Source: a virus
Strand: one strand, 5' to 3'
IMG/VR virus record: IMGVR_UViG_3300027972_000034
Location: 1 to 35,624 of that record
DNA: 35,624 nt
Part shown: positions 21,841-31,072 of the stretch, in pieces
Layout: each line of letters begins with the position of its first letter
Numbering within the stretch: position 1 is the first letter of the stretch
Translations under genes and position numbers: made by a program
Notes under the pieces: generated by a model
Databases searched by the model: none
Told to the model about the DNA's origin: nothing
What the model saw: only the letters and a program-made list of their open reading frames with translations

Positions 21841-22157
21841 GAACAAGTATATTCTTTGTACATAAAGCAGATATATATAGGCTAACTCCTACTATATCTG
21901 GAGGTAGAACAATAGAAGATTGGCAACTAAATGAAACCAATATAGCTTGTTGTGTGCAACCATCAGCTGAAGAGTTGATTGGATTAGGTGAAGGTGATTT
22001 CTTTAATACATTCAATATATTCTTTCCAGAAAAAACTAATGTTCAGGTTGGAGATAAATGTTTAATAGATAGCATAAATTATCTAGTTAGAGGAGTGCAA
22101 AAAAGAGACTATGGGATTACTAGAAACCATGTGAAAGTCTCTGCATTAAGAAAATAG
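21837..22157 (+). CDS. Head closure / adaptor protein
   Basis: The 106-residue protein has the compact beta-barrel pattern of SPP1 gp16-like head closure proteins: VHKADIYRLTPTISGGRTIEDWQLNETNIACCVQPSAEEL and FPEKTNVQVGDKCLIDSINYLVRGVQKRDYGIT. The position between connector and gp10-like gene is canonical. It closes the head after DNA packaging and binds the tail. Confidence 0.82.
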   Translation: MRTSIFFVHKADIYRLTPTISGGRTIEDWQLNETNIACCVQPSAEELIGLGEGDFFNTFNIFFPEKTNVQVGDKCLIDSINYLVRGVQKRDYGITRNHVKVSALRK

Positions 22158-22158
22158 T

Positions 22159-22560
22159 ATGGCAAAATCAGTCAAAATAGATTTCTCAGATATTCGTAAG
22201 TTTGAAAAAGCTACCAGAGAAGCTATTAAAGATAATGTAGATTACGAAGCTAAAGGATTATTGCAAGCAACCACATTAGTTCACAGAGAAGCTGTAAATA
22301 ATACTAAGGCAGGAGTAAAATATATAAAAGGGATTCATAAAACAGGAAACTTAAGAAAATCTCTTACCTTTGAAATTGGAAATGGTGAAGGGACTATCTT
22401 TACAGATGGAAGAATTGTATACCCAAAATTTGTTGAATTTGGTACAGTTAAAATGCGAGAGCGACCATTTCTAACTATTGCTTTAGCAGAGAACCGAAAA
22501 AAGATAGATGAAATATTTGATAAAATAATTAAAAAACAGGTTAAAAAAATGCAAGTATGA
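22159..22560 (+). CDS. HK97 gp10-like tail-neck protein
   Basis: The 133-residue protein starts MAKSVKIDFSDIRKFEKATREAI. It has KGIHKTGNLRKSLTFEIGNGEGTIFTDGRIVYPKFVEFGTVKMRERPFLTIAL, where the VEFGT...RPF motif defines the HK97 gp10 family. These proteins join head and tail. The gene overlaps the tail terminator gene by four bases. Confidence 0.9.
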   Translation: MAKSVKIDFSDIRKFEKATREAIKDNVDYEAKGLLQATTLVHREAVNNTKAGVKYIKGIHKTGNLRKSLTFEIGNGEGTIFTDGRIVYPKFVEFGTVKMRERPFLTIALAENRKKIDEIFDKIIKKQVKKMQV

Positions 22561-22985
22561 GTGTAAAAATTATAAGCCAAGAGATAGCCAATATACTGGA
22601 GCCTCTTAAAACTCAAGGCAAAGTAAAATCTATCGAACAATATTCTTCTGGAAATATAATTGGGTATCCCAGAATACAAATTGAATTTCAAGGATTGCAA
22701 TCAGATTATCTTACCAATCAAGAAAGGCTAGTTGAATATGAATTTGATGTTGTAATAACCCAAGAGATTACAGATGAAAATGCTACATCTCAAACTGGCA
22801 CCGATACAATGAACCAATTGGTGCAAGAGGTAGTAGAGCTATTGGATGATCAAGTGAATAGTGGTACACCTCTAAATAATTCAGTAGATTTTATAAGACC
22901 AATAACAACTACCAGAGCAAAAAACATTCAAGAGCTACCATTAATAACCCAGCTCGTCACAATAAAATGTGTAAAAACATTATAA
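22557..22985 (+). CDS. Tail terminator protein
   Basis: The 142-residue alpha/beta protein (MSVKIISQEIANILEPLKTQGKVKSIEQYS ... GYPRIQIEFQGLQSDYLTNQERLVEYEFDVVITQEI ... LVQEVVELLDDQV) has the size, fold pattern and position of gpU/gp17-like tail terminators. These cap the tail tube and set its connection to the neck. Confidence 0.82.
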   Translation: MSVKIISQEIANILEPLKTQGKVKSIEQYSSGNIIGYPRIQIEFQGLQSDYLTNQERLVEYEFDVVITQEITDENATSQTGTDTMNQLVQEVVELLDDQVNSGTPLNNSVDFIRPITTTRAKNIQELPLITQLVTIKCVKTL

Positions 22986-23014
22986 TATAGATATAAGATA
23001 ACTTTTACAATAAT

Positions 23015-23992
23015 ATGGCAAATAATATAGGAGCATTAGTAAATGTTGGGATAGGAAAAGAAGTAACCCGAGGAACAGCTGTTGCTGCAGGATACTGGAT
23101 CCCAAAAACAGATTTAGATTTCTACGACCAAGTTGAATACATAAAACAGGAAGCACCTTATGGTGTGATTAATGAGTTTATGGATGGAACTGTAGGTAAA
23201 ACTTGGGCATCTGGTAATATAGCCGGTCCAATCTTTATAGATTCATTCGGACTAATCCTAGGAGCTACCTTTGGAGCTTTCCCAACTCCTAGTGGAAACT
23301 CTACAAATGGATACACCCACACATTTGTTCCAGCTCAAAATTCAATTCACCAATCTCTAACTTTATATAGAAAAGAACCCAATGAAGATATAAGATATTC
23401 ACTAGGTATGCTAAACAGCTTAGAGATAAGTTATGAATTAGGGGAGTACTTGTCCTTCTCAAGCGATTTTATGTCAAAAGCAGGTACAACTACCTCTAGC
23501 AGTGCTACATACACTGAGAAGGCTAAATTTAGACCTCAGGATGTAAGTGTTGTGATTGCAAGTACAGTCGCAGGATTAAGTGGTGGAACTACATTGAAAG
23601 TAGAGTCAGCTACATTGACAATTGAAAAAAATGTAACTGAATATCAGGCACATGGAAATACTGGATTAGAAGATATCTTCAATGGAAGATTCTCATATAG
23701 TGGAAGCTTTGTAATCTTATGGGACAACACAACTTATAAAGACTTATGGAAAGCAGGAACTAAACAAGCTCTAAAGTTTACAGCAACAAATACATCAACT
23801 ACAGTTGGATCTGGAAATACCACCAACCCAAGCTTAAGCTTTACAATTGCACCATCTCTATTAGAAGAATTTGGACTAGAGCAAGGAAATGGTGATATAA
23901 TAAAGCAGACAATAGGGTTTACAGGATTATATGACTTAGCAAATAATGCATCTATCTCTGCAACTCTTGTCAATGAAGTAGCTTCTTATTAA
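23015..23992 (+). CDS. Major tail (tube) protein
   Basis: The 325-residue, Thr/Ser/Gly-rich beta protein (MANNIGALVNVGIGKEVTRGTAVAAGYWIPKTDLDF...) has DIRYSLGMLNSLEISYELGEYLSFSSDFMSKA and TLKVESATLTIEKNV, the two-sheet pattern of siphovirus tail tube subunits. It stands between the terminator and the frameshifted chaperone, as expected. Length is above the usual 150-250, which may reflect an added surface domain. Confidence 0.87.
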   Translation: MANNIGALVNVGIGKEVTRGTAVAAGYWIPKTDLDFYDQVEYIKQEAPYGVINEFMDGTVGKTWASGNIAGPIFIDSFGLILGATFGAFPTPSGNSTNGYTHTFVPAQNSIHQSLTLYRKEPNEDIRYSLGMLNSLEISYELGEYLSFSSDFMSKAGTTTSSSATYTEKAKFRPQDVSVVIASTVAGLSGGTTLKVESATLTIEKNVTEYQAHGNTGLEDIFNGRFSYSGSFVILWDNTTYKDLWKAGTKQALKFTATNTSTTVGSGNTTNPSLSFTIAPSLLEEFGLEQGNGDIIKQTIGFTGLYDLANNASISATLVNEVASY

Positions 23993-23997
23993 AACAT

Positions 23998-24357
23998 ATG
24001 GTATCAAACTTAGTCACAATCCAAATAAAAGAACTTTTAGAAAATGCTGAAGGCTCTCTAATATTTAGAAAGCCTAAAGCATCTGAAATGATATTAATAG
24101 CAGATGAACAAACAAAATTGCAAGATGAAAATCACTTTAGAGAAAAAGATGGATTAGATAAAAAAGATTTATCACCGGGATTGATAACAGTAATCCAAGA
24201 CTTGGTTTTAAACTGCTATATAAAAGGAATTGATGAAACTGGAAATGAAATTTCAAAAGAAGATTTTGAAATGAATTTTGTTGACTTACAATCTGTTCTT
24301 GTGGCTTTCTCTAAATTATCTGAAACTAAAGACCTCATAAAAAAAAATCAGAAATAA
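23998..24357 (+). CDS. Tail assembly chaperone, short form (gpG-like)
   Basis: The 119-residue acidic, helical protein starts MVSNLVTIQIKELLENAEGSLIFRKPKASEMILIADEQ. It lies directly before the tape measure gene, the place of gpG-type chaperones. Its last codons contain a run of nine A (24339-24347), where a -1 shift would extend it into the 24345-24572 frame. The short form ends at TAA 24355-24357. Confidence 0.85.
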   Translation: MVSNLVTIQIKELLENAEGSLIFRKPKASEMILIADEQTKLQDENHFREKDGLDKKDLSPGLITVIQDLVLNCYIKGIDETGNEISKEDFEMNFVDLQSVLVAFSKLSETKDLIKKNQK

Positions 24358-24572
24358 TAACTCAGATTAGAACTGGAAAAGTAAAAAGCAAAGCATATCA
24401 AACCTACCTGTATATGAAAAGATTTCATTGTACATATCAGGAAATGCTAAATGAACCAGAGGAACTCATAAAAAACAATTTATTGATTATGACACTCGAA
24501 GCTGAGCAGAAAATTAAAGAGCAAAAAATGGAAAGACTAAAAAGTAAAATGAGCCATGGAAACAAGCCTTAA
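23998..24572 (+). CDS. Tail assembly chaperone, frameshifted long form (gpGT-like)
   Basis: Slipping -1 on A-AAA-AAA (24339-24345) leads into a frame with no independent start. It adds KSEIITQIRTGKVKSKAYQ..., with motif YQTYLYMKRFHCTYQEMLNEPEELIKNNLLIM, and ends at TAA 24570-24572, giving about 191 residues. The extension fills exactly the gap before the tape measure gene and overlaps its start by 17 bases, as in lambda G/GT and many siphoviruses. The T-part binds the tape measure while the tail tube assembles. The ratio of the two forms is normally fixed by slippage frequency. Confidence 0.85.
24339..24347 (+). promoter_or_regulatory. Programmed -1 frameshift slippery site
   Basis: Nine consecutive A, read as A-AAA-AAA-AAT in frame 0, allow slippage of both tRNAs by -1. 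The frame-0 stop follows three codons later. No strong downstream hairpin was seen, so slippage may depend on the A-run alone. Confidence 0.8.
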
Positions 24573-26877
24573 AGTCACAATATCGCTCAATGATGCAATG
24601 TCTGCAGCCTTGGGCAGAATCAGAACTAATCTCAATAAAGTTGGGAAAGATTTTGAAGTGACTGAAAAACAAGCAATCAAATCTACCGACAAAATGTTTG
24701 ATAGCTTTAATGAGTTTGCAGGGGGGATTGCAAAAAGAATGGTTGTAGCTACAGGTGTAATGACTACAGCTATTGTCGGCTTTGGAACAAAAGCTGCAGC
24801 TGAAATGGAACGAACTAGGACATTTTTGAATGTGTTGACTGGAAGTGTTGAAGTTGGAGCTGAGACATATAGAAAGCTTGTTCAGGTAGCAAAAACAACC
24901 CCATTTGAAACCAGACATCTTGTAAATGCTACCCAGACAATGTTGGGATACAATGTATCCTTAGAAGACTCTCAAAAAGCATTGCTGATGTTAGGAGATA
25001 TAGCTTTGGGAAATTCAGAAAGGCTAAAACATTTGACATTGGCTTTCTCCCAAGTATCTTCTGCCGGAAAATTGACAGGACAAGATTTGCTACAACTTGT
25101 AAGTGCTGGGTTTAACCCACTGCAAGAAATATCTAGAACTACAGGTGAAAGTATGGATAACCTTCGAAAAAGAATGTCGGATGGAAAAATTTCATTTGAA
25201 GAGGTGATGAATGCAATGAAAACTGCTACATCTGAAGGTGGAAGATTCTATCAGGGAATGGAAGAGGGAAATAAAACTTTAGCTGGTAGATTTGCTCAAT
25301 TAAGGGAAGAAGTCTCTTTATCTATAACAGAGCTATTAGGACTAAATGAAAGCGGAGAAATCGTAGAAGGAACATTCCTAGACATTGCTAAAAATGGAAT
25401 TAATACTTTAATTGAACATCTAAAAAAAGTAGATTTTACAGAAACAGCAAAAAAGCTTGGAGATGCATTGCAATCTGTAATAGATGCAATTGATAAAACT
25501 ACAAAATTTTATAATGAAAATAAAGATGCAGTTGATGCATTGGCAATTGCAATGGGAACATTTACAGTTTCTTTGTATACAATGGTAGCAGCTACAAAAG
25601 GAATTGCAGCTATAAAAGGTGCTTTTATTGCAATGAAAGTTGCAGGAGTTGTTTCATTTGGAATAATTGCAGCAGTGATTGCTGTAGTAGCTGGATTAGC
25701 TTTCTTAATATATAAAAATTGGGATTGGATAGCTGGTAAAGCAAAAGAAATTTGGGGAAATATAACTAAAACAGTAAATGAAACTTGGGATAAAATAAAT
25801 AAAAAATGGACTGAAACTAAAGACTCTATAGTTAAAACAGCTGAAGATTTAAGAGATAGAGTAGTTGGATTTATAACTAAAGTTAGAAATGATGTAAATG
25901 ATAGATTTACTCAAATTCGAAACAAAGCAACTGAAGTATGGAATGCAATAACTAAATTTATTGGGGATAGGATTAATGATATTAAATGGATACTTAGTAA
26001 TCCATTTGAAGCTCTTGGTTTTGCTCTAGGAAATATTATGGGATTTAACATAATTGTATTTACAGCTATAACTAATTTTGTAAATGATAGAATAAATGAT
26101 ATCAAAAGATTTTTTGAAAGCATTCCCGGTTTTGTTGCAGGAGTATGGGAAAATATTAAAAAATTCTGGAATGATGGATCTACATGGGTAAGTAATAAAA
26201 CTAGTGAGATTGTAAATGGAATTGTAAATTTCTTCTTAGGAATACCGGGAGCCATATCTGGATTATGGGAAACAATAAAAAGAATGGCAAATGAAGGGTT
26301 TACTAATGTTCACAATGCAGTTACAAATGGAATAAATTGGATTGTAGATAGGTTTAGAGAATTACCGGGAAGAGCCAGAGATGCTTGGACAGGACTCAGA
26401 GATTCATTTAATGTAAATATATCTAGAGTTCATGATGCTACAACTAATGGTATAAATTGGATTGTAGATAGATTTAAAGAATTACCGGGTAAAATAAGAG
26501 ATAAATTGTCAGAATGGTTTACAACAGGACAAAATGTGATGAAACAATTTTGGAATGGTATATTAAACAACATGGGTTCTTTTGCAAAAGGATTTAGAGA
26601 AGGATTACAAAGACAAGGTATTAGATTAGCTTCTGGAACTAACTTTGCAATGGGTGGACAATACTTAGTTGGTGAAACCGGTCCAGAATTAGTAACCTTA
26701 CCAAGAGGAGCTCAAGTAACTAGAGCCTCAGAAACTAAAGGTGCAATGCAAGGTCAAACTGTAAACATTACTATAAACAATCCAACTGTTAGAAACGATA
26801 ATGATCTGCAAATGATTATAGACCAAGTTAGTGAAGCCTTTGCTAAAACCCAAAGATTAAAAAGATTAGGAGTATAA
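24556..26877 (+). CDS. Tape measure protein
   Basis: The 773-residue protein has an N-terminal domain typical of tape measures (VEVGAETYRKLVQVAKTTPFETRHLVNATQTMLGYNV, residues about 95-135; GQDLLQLVSAGFNPLQEISRTTGESMDNLRKRMSDGKISFEEV). A hydrophobic segment follows near 340-390 (GIIAAVIAVVAGLAFLIYKNWDWI), then repeated GINWIVDRFxELPG and related helical repeats up to about 660. It sets the tail length and may enter the host membrane. At about 770 residues the tail should be short to medium, roughly 110 nm by the usual 1.5 Angstrom per residue rule. The end ETGPELVTLPRGAQV is conserved among phage tape measures. Confidence 0.95.
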   Translation: METSLKVTISLNDAMSAALGRIRTNLNKVGKDFEVTEKQAIKSTDKMFDSFNEFAGGIAKRMVVATGVMTTAIVGFGTKAAAEMERTRTFLNVLTGSVEVGAETYRKLVQVAKTTPFETRHLVNATQTMLGYNVSLEDSQKALLMLGDIALGNSERLKHLTLAFSQVSSAGKLTGQDLLQLVSAGFNPLQEISRTTGESMDNLRKRMSDGKISFEEVMNAMKTATSEGGRFYQGMEEGNKTLAGRFAQLREEVSLSITELLGLNESGEIVEGTFLDIAKNGINTLIEHLKKVDFTETAKKLGDALQSVIDAIDKTTKFYNENKDAVDALAIAMGTFTVSLYTMVAATKGIAAIKGAFIAMKVAGVVSFGIIAAVIAVVAGLAFLIYKNWDWIAGKAKEIWGNITKTVNETWDKINKKWTETKDSIVKTAEDLRDRVVGFITKVRNDVNDRFTQIRNKATEVWNAITKFIGDRINDIKWILSNPFEALGFALGNIMGFNIIVFTAITNFVNDRINDIKRFFESIPGFVAGVWENIKKFWNDGSTWVSNKTSEIVNGIVNFFLGIPGAISGLWETIKRMANEGFTNVHNAVTNGINWIVDRFRELPGRARDAWTGLRDSFNVNISRVHDATTNGINWIVDRFKELPGKIRDKLSEWFTTGQNVMKQFWNGILNNMGSFAKGFREGLQRQGIRLASGTNFAMGGQYLVGETGPELVTLPRGAQVTRASETKGAMQGQTVNITINNPTVRNDNDLQMIIDQVSEAFAKTQRLKRLGV

Positions 26878-26878
26878 T

Positions 26879-27640
26879 ATGGCAAAAACACTTAGTTACA
26901 ATGGATATGACCTTCAAACATCATTAATAGTGATGACAAATTTGCAATACCAAACTCTTAATAAAGATTTGAGCATAACTAGAATTGCTACAACTGATAT
27001 GAATAAATTCATAGAGTCTTATGTAGCTAATAAAACTATAACCTATACTGGATATATAAAAGGCACGAGTGCTTCTGATGCTGAATCAAAACTAGATACT
27101 CTAAAACAAAATATACTTCTAAATAATGTAGCAAACTTAGATATTGGCTATGCAGGTGGAACTCGTAGATACAAAGCAGTTACCCAAAGTGTTGAAGTTA
27201 CAGATGAAACTGCTGGTTTGGATGTCAAAAATATAACTATAGTCTTTGCAACTATAGAACCATTAGGATTAGATACATCAAATCAAACCATCAATTATTT
27301 AGCCGAAACTGGCACTCCTACGAAGACTATTACCTTCTCGGGTACATATTATGCTCTCCCAACTTATACTCTCACTGTAAGCTCAGAAAATCTACTTACA
27401 GGTATAAATATAAAATCGGTTGAAACTAATCAAGAGATAATTATTCAGCAAAACTATAATGCTGGTGATATTGTAGTTGTAAATACTAGAGATAAAATTG
27501 TTACCTACAATGGAACTCCAATAGATTACTTTGGAATATTCCCATTAGTAAAACAAGGTCAAAATGATTTATTATTTACACCTACCAGCTCAAGCCATAG
27601 CATTAACATTAATATAACTTATACACCTAGATATCTATAA
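26879..27640 (+). CDS. Distal tail protein (Dit-like)
   Basis: The 253-residue beta-rich protein follows the tape measure and begins MAKTLSYNGYDLQTSLIVMTN. It contains LDTLKQNILLNNVANLDIGYAGGTRRYKAVTQSVEVTDET, the N-terminal ring fold of siphovirus Dit proteins, and a C-terminal beta sandwich (GTYYALPTYTLTV...INITYTPRY). It forms the hexameric hub at the tail tip. Confidence 0.82.
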   Translation: MAKTLSYNGYDLQTSLIVMTNLQYQTLNKDLSITRIATTDMNKFIESYVANKTITYTGYIKGTSASDAESKLDTLKQNILLNNVANLDIGYAGGTRRYKAVTQSVEVTDETAGLDVKNITIVFATIEPLGLDTSNQTINYLAETGTPTKTITFSGTYYALPTYTLTVSSENLLTGINIKSVETNQEIIIQQNYNAGDIVVVNTRDKIVTYNGTPIDYFGIFPLVKQGQNDLLFTPTSSSHSININITYTPRYL

Positions 27641-27641
27641 T

Positions 27642-28904
27642 ATGGATTTGATAAAAAAAACATATTTGTACAAATTCTATAATAGTGCAGGATTATATCT
27701 TGGGTCTTTTTATTCTAATGAGTTTGATGTGGCTACTATTCCAACCTATACTTGGAAAATAAATGGTGGAAAAGGAAATTTGGCAATAGAATACATTGCA
27801 CCAATTCAAAAGTTTGTCCAAAACTCATTAGGAGCTCAATTACCTCAATTTGTAAGAATATACATGCATGATAAAGAAACCCCAGCTACTGGAGAATTGA
27901 TTTATAGTGGATTATTGATAGATAACCATTATACATTGACCGAAGAAGGGTTTATAAAACCAGACCAATTCTTATATATATCAGGTGAAAAAGATTTAGA
28001 AGCTAAAATAGTGGAAAATGTAGTTACAGGAGCTACTTCAATTTCATACTCCAACATGGATATAGCTGATATATTAAAAGACTTATTGGATAAATATGCA
28101 CTCAAGGGTGGAGTGGTTACATATACAAACCAAACTTTACCTGAAGTTGGATCAAAAATATCTATTACAGTTAAAAATGAAACTTACCTTGGAGCTATAA
28201 GAAGAATCTGCGGATACCTCCCTCAATTTTGGTGTTTTTTTATAGATGGACAAAATAGACTAAATATAAAATACACTGATTTGGATCAAATAGATCACAG
28301 AATATATATTGGAAAAGAAGGTATACAAGGAACTCTTCGATTGTCTTTAGGAGATGTGATAAATACTGTGTTCTTCCATGGAGGAGATACTGGTGGCGGG
28401 TTAAAATTATATAAAAAGTTTTCAAATCCAATATCTCAAGCTGTATATGGATTGCAAGAGACTATATTAAGTGATGAGAGAGTTACTGTCGCTTCTACAA
28501 TTGAAGCTAAAGCAAATCAAGTATTAAGTAGGAAAGGAAGTCCAATTAGATATTTAGAAGCTACAATAGTAGACAGCAATGGAAATGAGTTTGGATATGA
28601 TATAGACTCAATAAAGCCGGGAGATACACTCCAACTTCTAAGTTCAGAAATACCAACTCAATATTCAACTTGGAGAGATGATACAGGAGTTTTTGGAAAT
28701 GGTATTTGGGATGTTAGTCCTTGGGATTTCTCCCTAGCTGGTATTCTTGGAGTATCTCTACAAATACAAGAAATAATATATGCACATGATAGAGCTACAA
28801 TTATAGCTTCTGACTTTGTAGAAGATTTGGCAACTACAATCAATCAACTAGAAAAAAGACAGCAAGAATTAGAAACTATAGAATCACCAACAATTCCAAC
28901 TTAA
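27642..28904 (+). CDS. Tail-tip hub protein (Tal-like)
   Basis: The 420-residue protein lies directly after Dit. It has MDLIKKTYLYKFYNSAGLYLGSFYSNEFDVATIPTYTWKINGGKGNLAIEY at the start and a central part with LPEVGSKISITVKNETYLGAIRRICGYLPQFWCFFIDGQNRLNIKY, the fold pattern of gp27-like hub proteins. There is no peptidase motif, and the C-terminal part ends in a short helix (ATTINQLEKRQQELETIE). It probably plugs the tube and carries the receptor-binding proteins. Confidence 0.8.
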   Translation: MDLIKKTYLYKFYNSAGLYLGSFYSNEFDVATIPTYTWKINGGKGNLAIEYIAPIQKFVQNSLGAQLPQFVRIYMHDKETPATGELIYSGLLIDNHYTLTEEGFIKPDQFLYISGEKDLEAKIVENVVTGATSISYSNMDIADILKDLLDKYALKGGVVTYTNQTLPEVGSKISITVKNETYLGAIRRICGYLPQFWCFFIDGQNRLNIKYTDLDQIDHRIYIGKEGIQGTLRLSLGDVINTVFFHGGDTGGGLKLYKKFSNPISQAVYGLQETILSDERVTVASTIEAKANQVLSRKGSPIRYLEATIVDSNGNEFGYDIDSIKPGDTLQLLSSEIPTQYSTWRDDTGVFGNGIWDVSPWDFSLAGILGVSLQIQEIIYAHDRATIIASDFVEDLATTINQLEKRQQELETIESPTIPT

Positions 28905-28935
28905 AAGTTGTATAATATAAATATAAGTAACTTCT

Positions 28936-29166
28936 ATGATTAAAGGCGATACTAACAAGTTAATCCAATCTAGCATTAGACAATTGATAGATAGAATTCC
29001 ACATAGTCTAAACCAAGAACAAGAAAAAATGGTGCTAATGATCTGCCAAGAAATAGTAAATACTGTAGTTGAACAAATAGATAAAACTCCAGCTGAAACT
29101 AAAGCAGAACAAGAATTATTGAAAATAAAGAACACTTGGAAAGAACTTAATAAATTACTAAAATGA
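28936..29166 (+). CDS. Small helical tail protein, 76 aa
   Basis: The 76-residue, fully helical charged protein (MIKGDTNKLIQSSIRQLIDRIPHSLNQEQEKMVLMICQEIVNTVVEQIDK...) lies between the hub and the fibre gene, overlapping the latter by four bases. It is likely a tail-tip or fibre-attachment component. It is preceded by TATAATATAAATATA (28910-28924), a possible internal promoter. Confidence 0.6.
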   Translation: MIKGDTNKLIQSSIRQLIDRIPHSLNQEQEKMVLMICQEIVNTVVEQIDKTPAETKAEQELLKIKNTWKELNKLLK

Positions 29167-30488
29167 CGATTACAAAACCAGCAAAAACTCATTCCTTTGC
29201 ACCTACAACAGTTATAAAATCTTCAGAGGTAAATACAAATTTTGACAATTCTTTTGCACCTTATGATACCACAGGATATTTGTATGACGGTTGGTTTGCT
29301 TTGGCAGGAGCTAGTTTAGAATATAATTCAGCTGATTCAGTTAAGACTACTGCAGATGTAAATCTTACAACTGATATTCAAGTTGGAGATAGAGTTACTT
29401 TTGAACAATCTTCTACAGAGAAATTTTATACTGTAATAAATATAAACTACAATTCAACTGTAGCTAATAGAACATATATTCAATTGACAGGAGATGCAGT
29501 AGCAAACAGTGCTATAACCGCAGGGACGGTTGGATTTTCAAGGCATATAAGACCTTATAAATTCCCAGCCGTACCTTTCTTTGGAAATGGAACTTCTGGG
29601 CTTATAAATGGGAAAATTGTACCTTCTGTAGCTTCAAACAATTTAACTGTAGCTATTAAGACTATGGCTGGCACAGACCCTTCTGTTTCTAACCCTGTCG
29701 GGATATGGATTGGAAATAACTTAAGGTGGATAACTTCTTCTTTAGCTGTGACTGCAAATGCTGGGACTAACTGGTTTAATTCGGGTTCGGCAGAATTTGC
29801 TACAAGGGAAATAGATTATTTTGTTTATGCTGCTTGGAATGTAGGAGCATCTCAAATTATGTTAGGATTTGGAAGATTGCCTTATGCTAGAGTATATGGA
29901 GATTTTGTAGGTTGGGCAACCCCAGCCAATGAAAAATATGTAAATTTAGTAAATACAACTTCAAGTGCCTTAACAGATGATTTTGTCAACATAGGAAGGT
30001 TTGCTGCTACCCTATCAGCTGGAGCTGGACATACTTGGTCTGTACCTTCATTTACTAATGCTAATCTTATACAAGAGCCTATTTATGAGACGAGGTTATT
30101 AAGTTATACTCCAACATTAAATGGTTCTGGAGGTTCTATAGGAAGTTTTGCAGCAAGTCCTTATGAAGGAAGATATAAAATAATTGGAGATGTTGTAAAT
30201 AATTTAGTTAATATAACTTGTACAAATGTTGGTAGTTGGTCTGGTAGTGTTCAAGTTGCATTGCCTATGGGTGGTAATTCTGGGATAGATATGCCTGCTA
30301 CTGGTTGGGTAGCTCCAAATGCAGCTAACCCAGCAGTTTCTAGTAGAGCTTATCCTACACTACAAACTACAAATAGAAGATATATATTTTTAGCAGCAGT
30401 AGACACAGGGGCTTTAACTTGGGGAACTTTTGTGGCAAATGACAGAATAAGAATAAATGGATATTATTCACTAACATCTAATGTATAA
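29163..30488 (+). CDS. Tail fibre / receptor-binding protein candidate
   Basis: The 441-residue, Ser/Thr/Gly/Ala-rich beta protein starts MTITKPAKTHSFAPTTVIKSSEVNTNFDN, a short conserved attachment stretch seen at the N-terminus of many siphovirus fibre proteins. Long beta-rich, low-charge domains follow (KLRPYKFPAVPFFGNGTSG-type and GSGGSIGSFAASPYEGRYKIIGDVVNNLVNITCTNVGSW). It probably determines host range. No endosialidase or lyase motif was recognised. Confidence 0.72.
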   Translation: MTITKPAKTHSFAPTTVIKSSEVNTNFDNSFAPYDTTGYLYDGWFALAGASLEYNSADSVKTTADVNLTTDIQVGDRVTFEQSSTEKFYTVININYNSTVANRTYIQLTGDAVANSAITAGTVGFSRHIRPYKFPAVPFFGNGTSGLINGKIVPSVASNNLTVAIKTMAGTDPSVSNPVGIWIGNNLRWITSSLAVTANAGTNWFNSGSAEFATREIDYFVYAAWNVGASQIMLGFGRLPYARVYGDFVGWATPANEKYVNLVNTTSSALTDDFVNIGRFAATLSAGAGHTWSVPSFTNANLIQEPIYETRLLSYTPTLNGSGGSIGSFAASPYEGRYKIIGDVVNNLVNITCTNVGSWSGSVQVALPMGGNSGIDMPATGWVAPNAANPAVSSRAYPTLQTTNRRYIFLAAVDTGALTWGTFVANDRIRINGYYSLTSNV

Positions 30489-30714
30489 CAACAACACTAT
30501 GAATAACAACAATTGGAACTGGAAAAAATGGCTTAATGGAGTAATTATTATTCCAGAGGATACAACTGACTTAATTAAATATGGGACTGCTCTTATAATG
30601 GCACTTCTTGCTAAATATGGCTATAGTGAACTAGGAGAGTTAGAGCTTATGATTATAGCTGGGATAGTAAAGGCTGTAGTGGATAGAGTGCATTATTATT
30701 GGAAATATGAATAG
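30481..30714 (+). CDS. Holin-like small membrane protein, 77 aa
   Basis: The protein has a polar Asn-rich start (MYNNNTMNNNNWNWKKW) and a hydrophobic region about residues 32-66 (YGTALIMALLAKYGYSELGELELMIIAGIVKAVVDRVHYYW) that could form one or two helices. Size and position before the endolysin group fit a holin. ATG 30499 is an equally possible start, since 30481 overlaps the fibre gene. No family is certain. Confidence 0.6.
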   Translation: MYNNNTMNNNNWNWKKWLNGVIIIPEDTTDLIKYGTALIMALLAKYGYSELGELELMIIAGIVKAVVDRVHYYWKYE

Positions 30715-30716
30715 GT

Positions 30717-31070
30717 ATGAAAACAGAGCATATTGAAAAGCTAGACTCAATCATAGACAATCCTAGTCAGCATAACACTGAGGAAAAGGTTAATATTGTA
30801 ATTAGAGTAGTTAGAGATATAGCTCTACAAGTAAGAGGGCATTACAACGATATAGCACTGTTAAAGGGTATGATTGAAACTATTCAGAGGACTTTAGAAA
30901 GTTTAGATGATAAACTATTTGGGAATAAAGAAAGTGAAGGTACAATTTATACTTTGACAACACAGGTGGATATGATGAAAAGAAGCTTTGATAATTTTAC
31001 CAAGCTATTATGGGCTATGATTGGAGCTGTGACAATAGACATTTTATTAAGATTTTTTAACATAATATAA
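30717..31070 (+). CDS. Coiled-coil protein with C-terminal membrane anchor (XhlA-like)
   Basis: The 117-residue protein has an amphipathic helical body (residues 1-95) and one C-terminal transmembrane helix (LWAMIGAVTIDILLRFFNII). This matches XhlA-type holin-associated proteins, which work with a holin to open the membrane. It follows the holin-like gene by two bases. Confidence 0.68.
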   Translation: MKTEHIEKLDSIIDNPSQHNTEEKVNIVIRVVRDIALQVRGHYNDIALLKGMIETIQRTLESLDDKLFGNKESEGTIYTLTTQVDMMKRSFDNFTKLLWAMIGAVTIDILLRFFNII

Positions 31071-31072
31071 AT

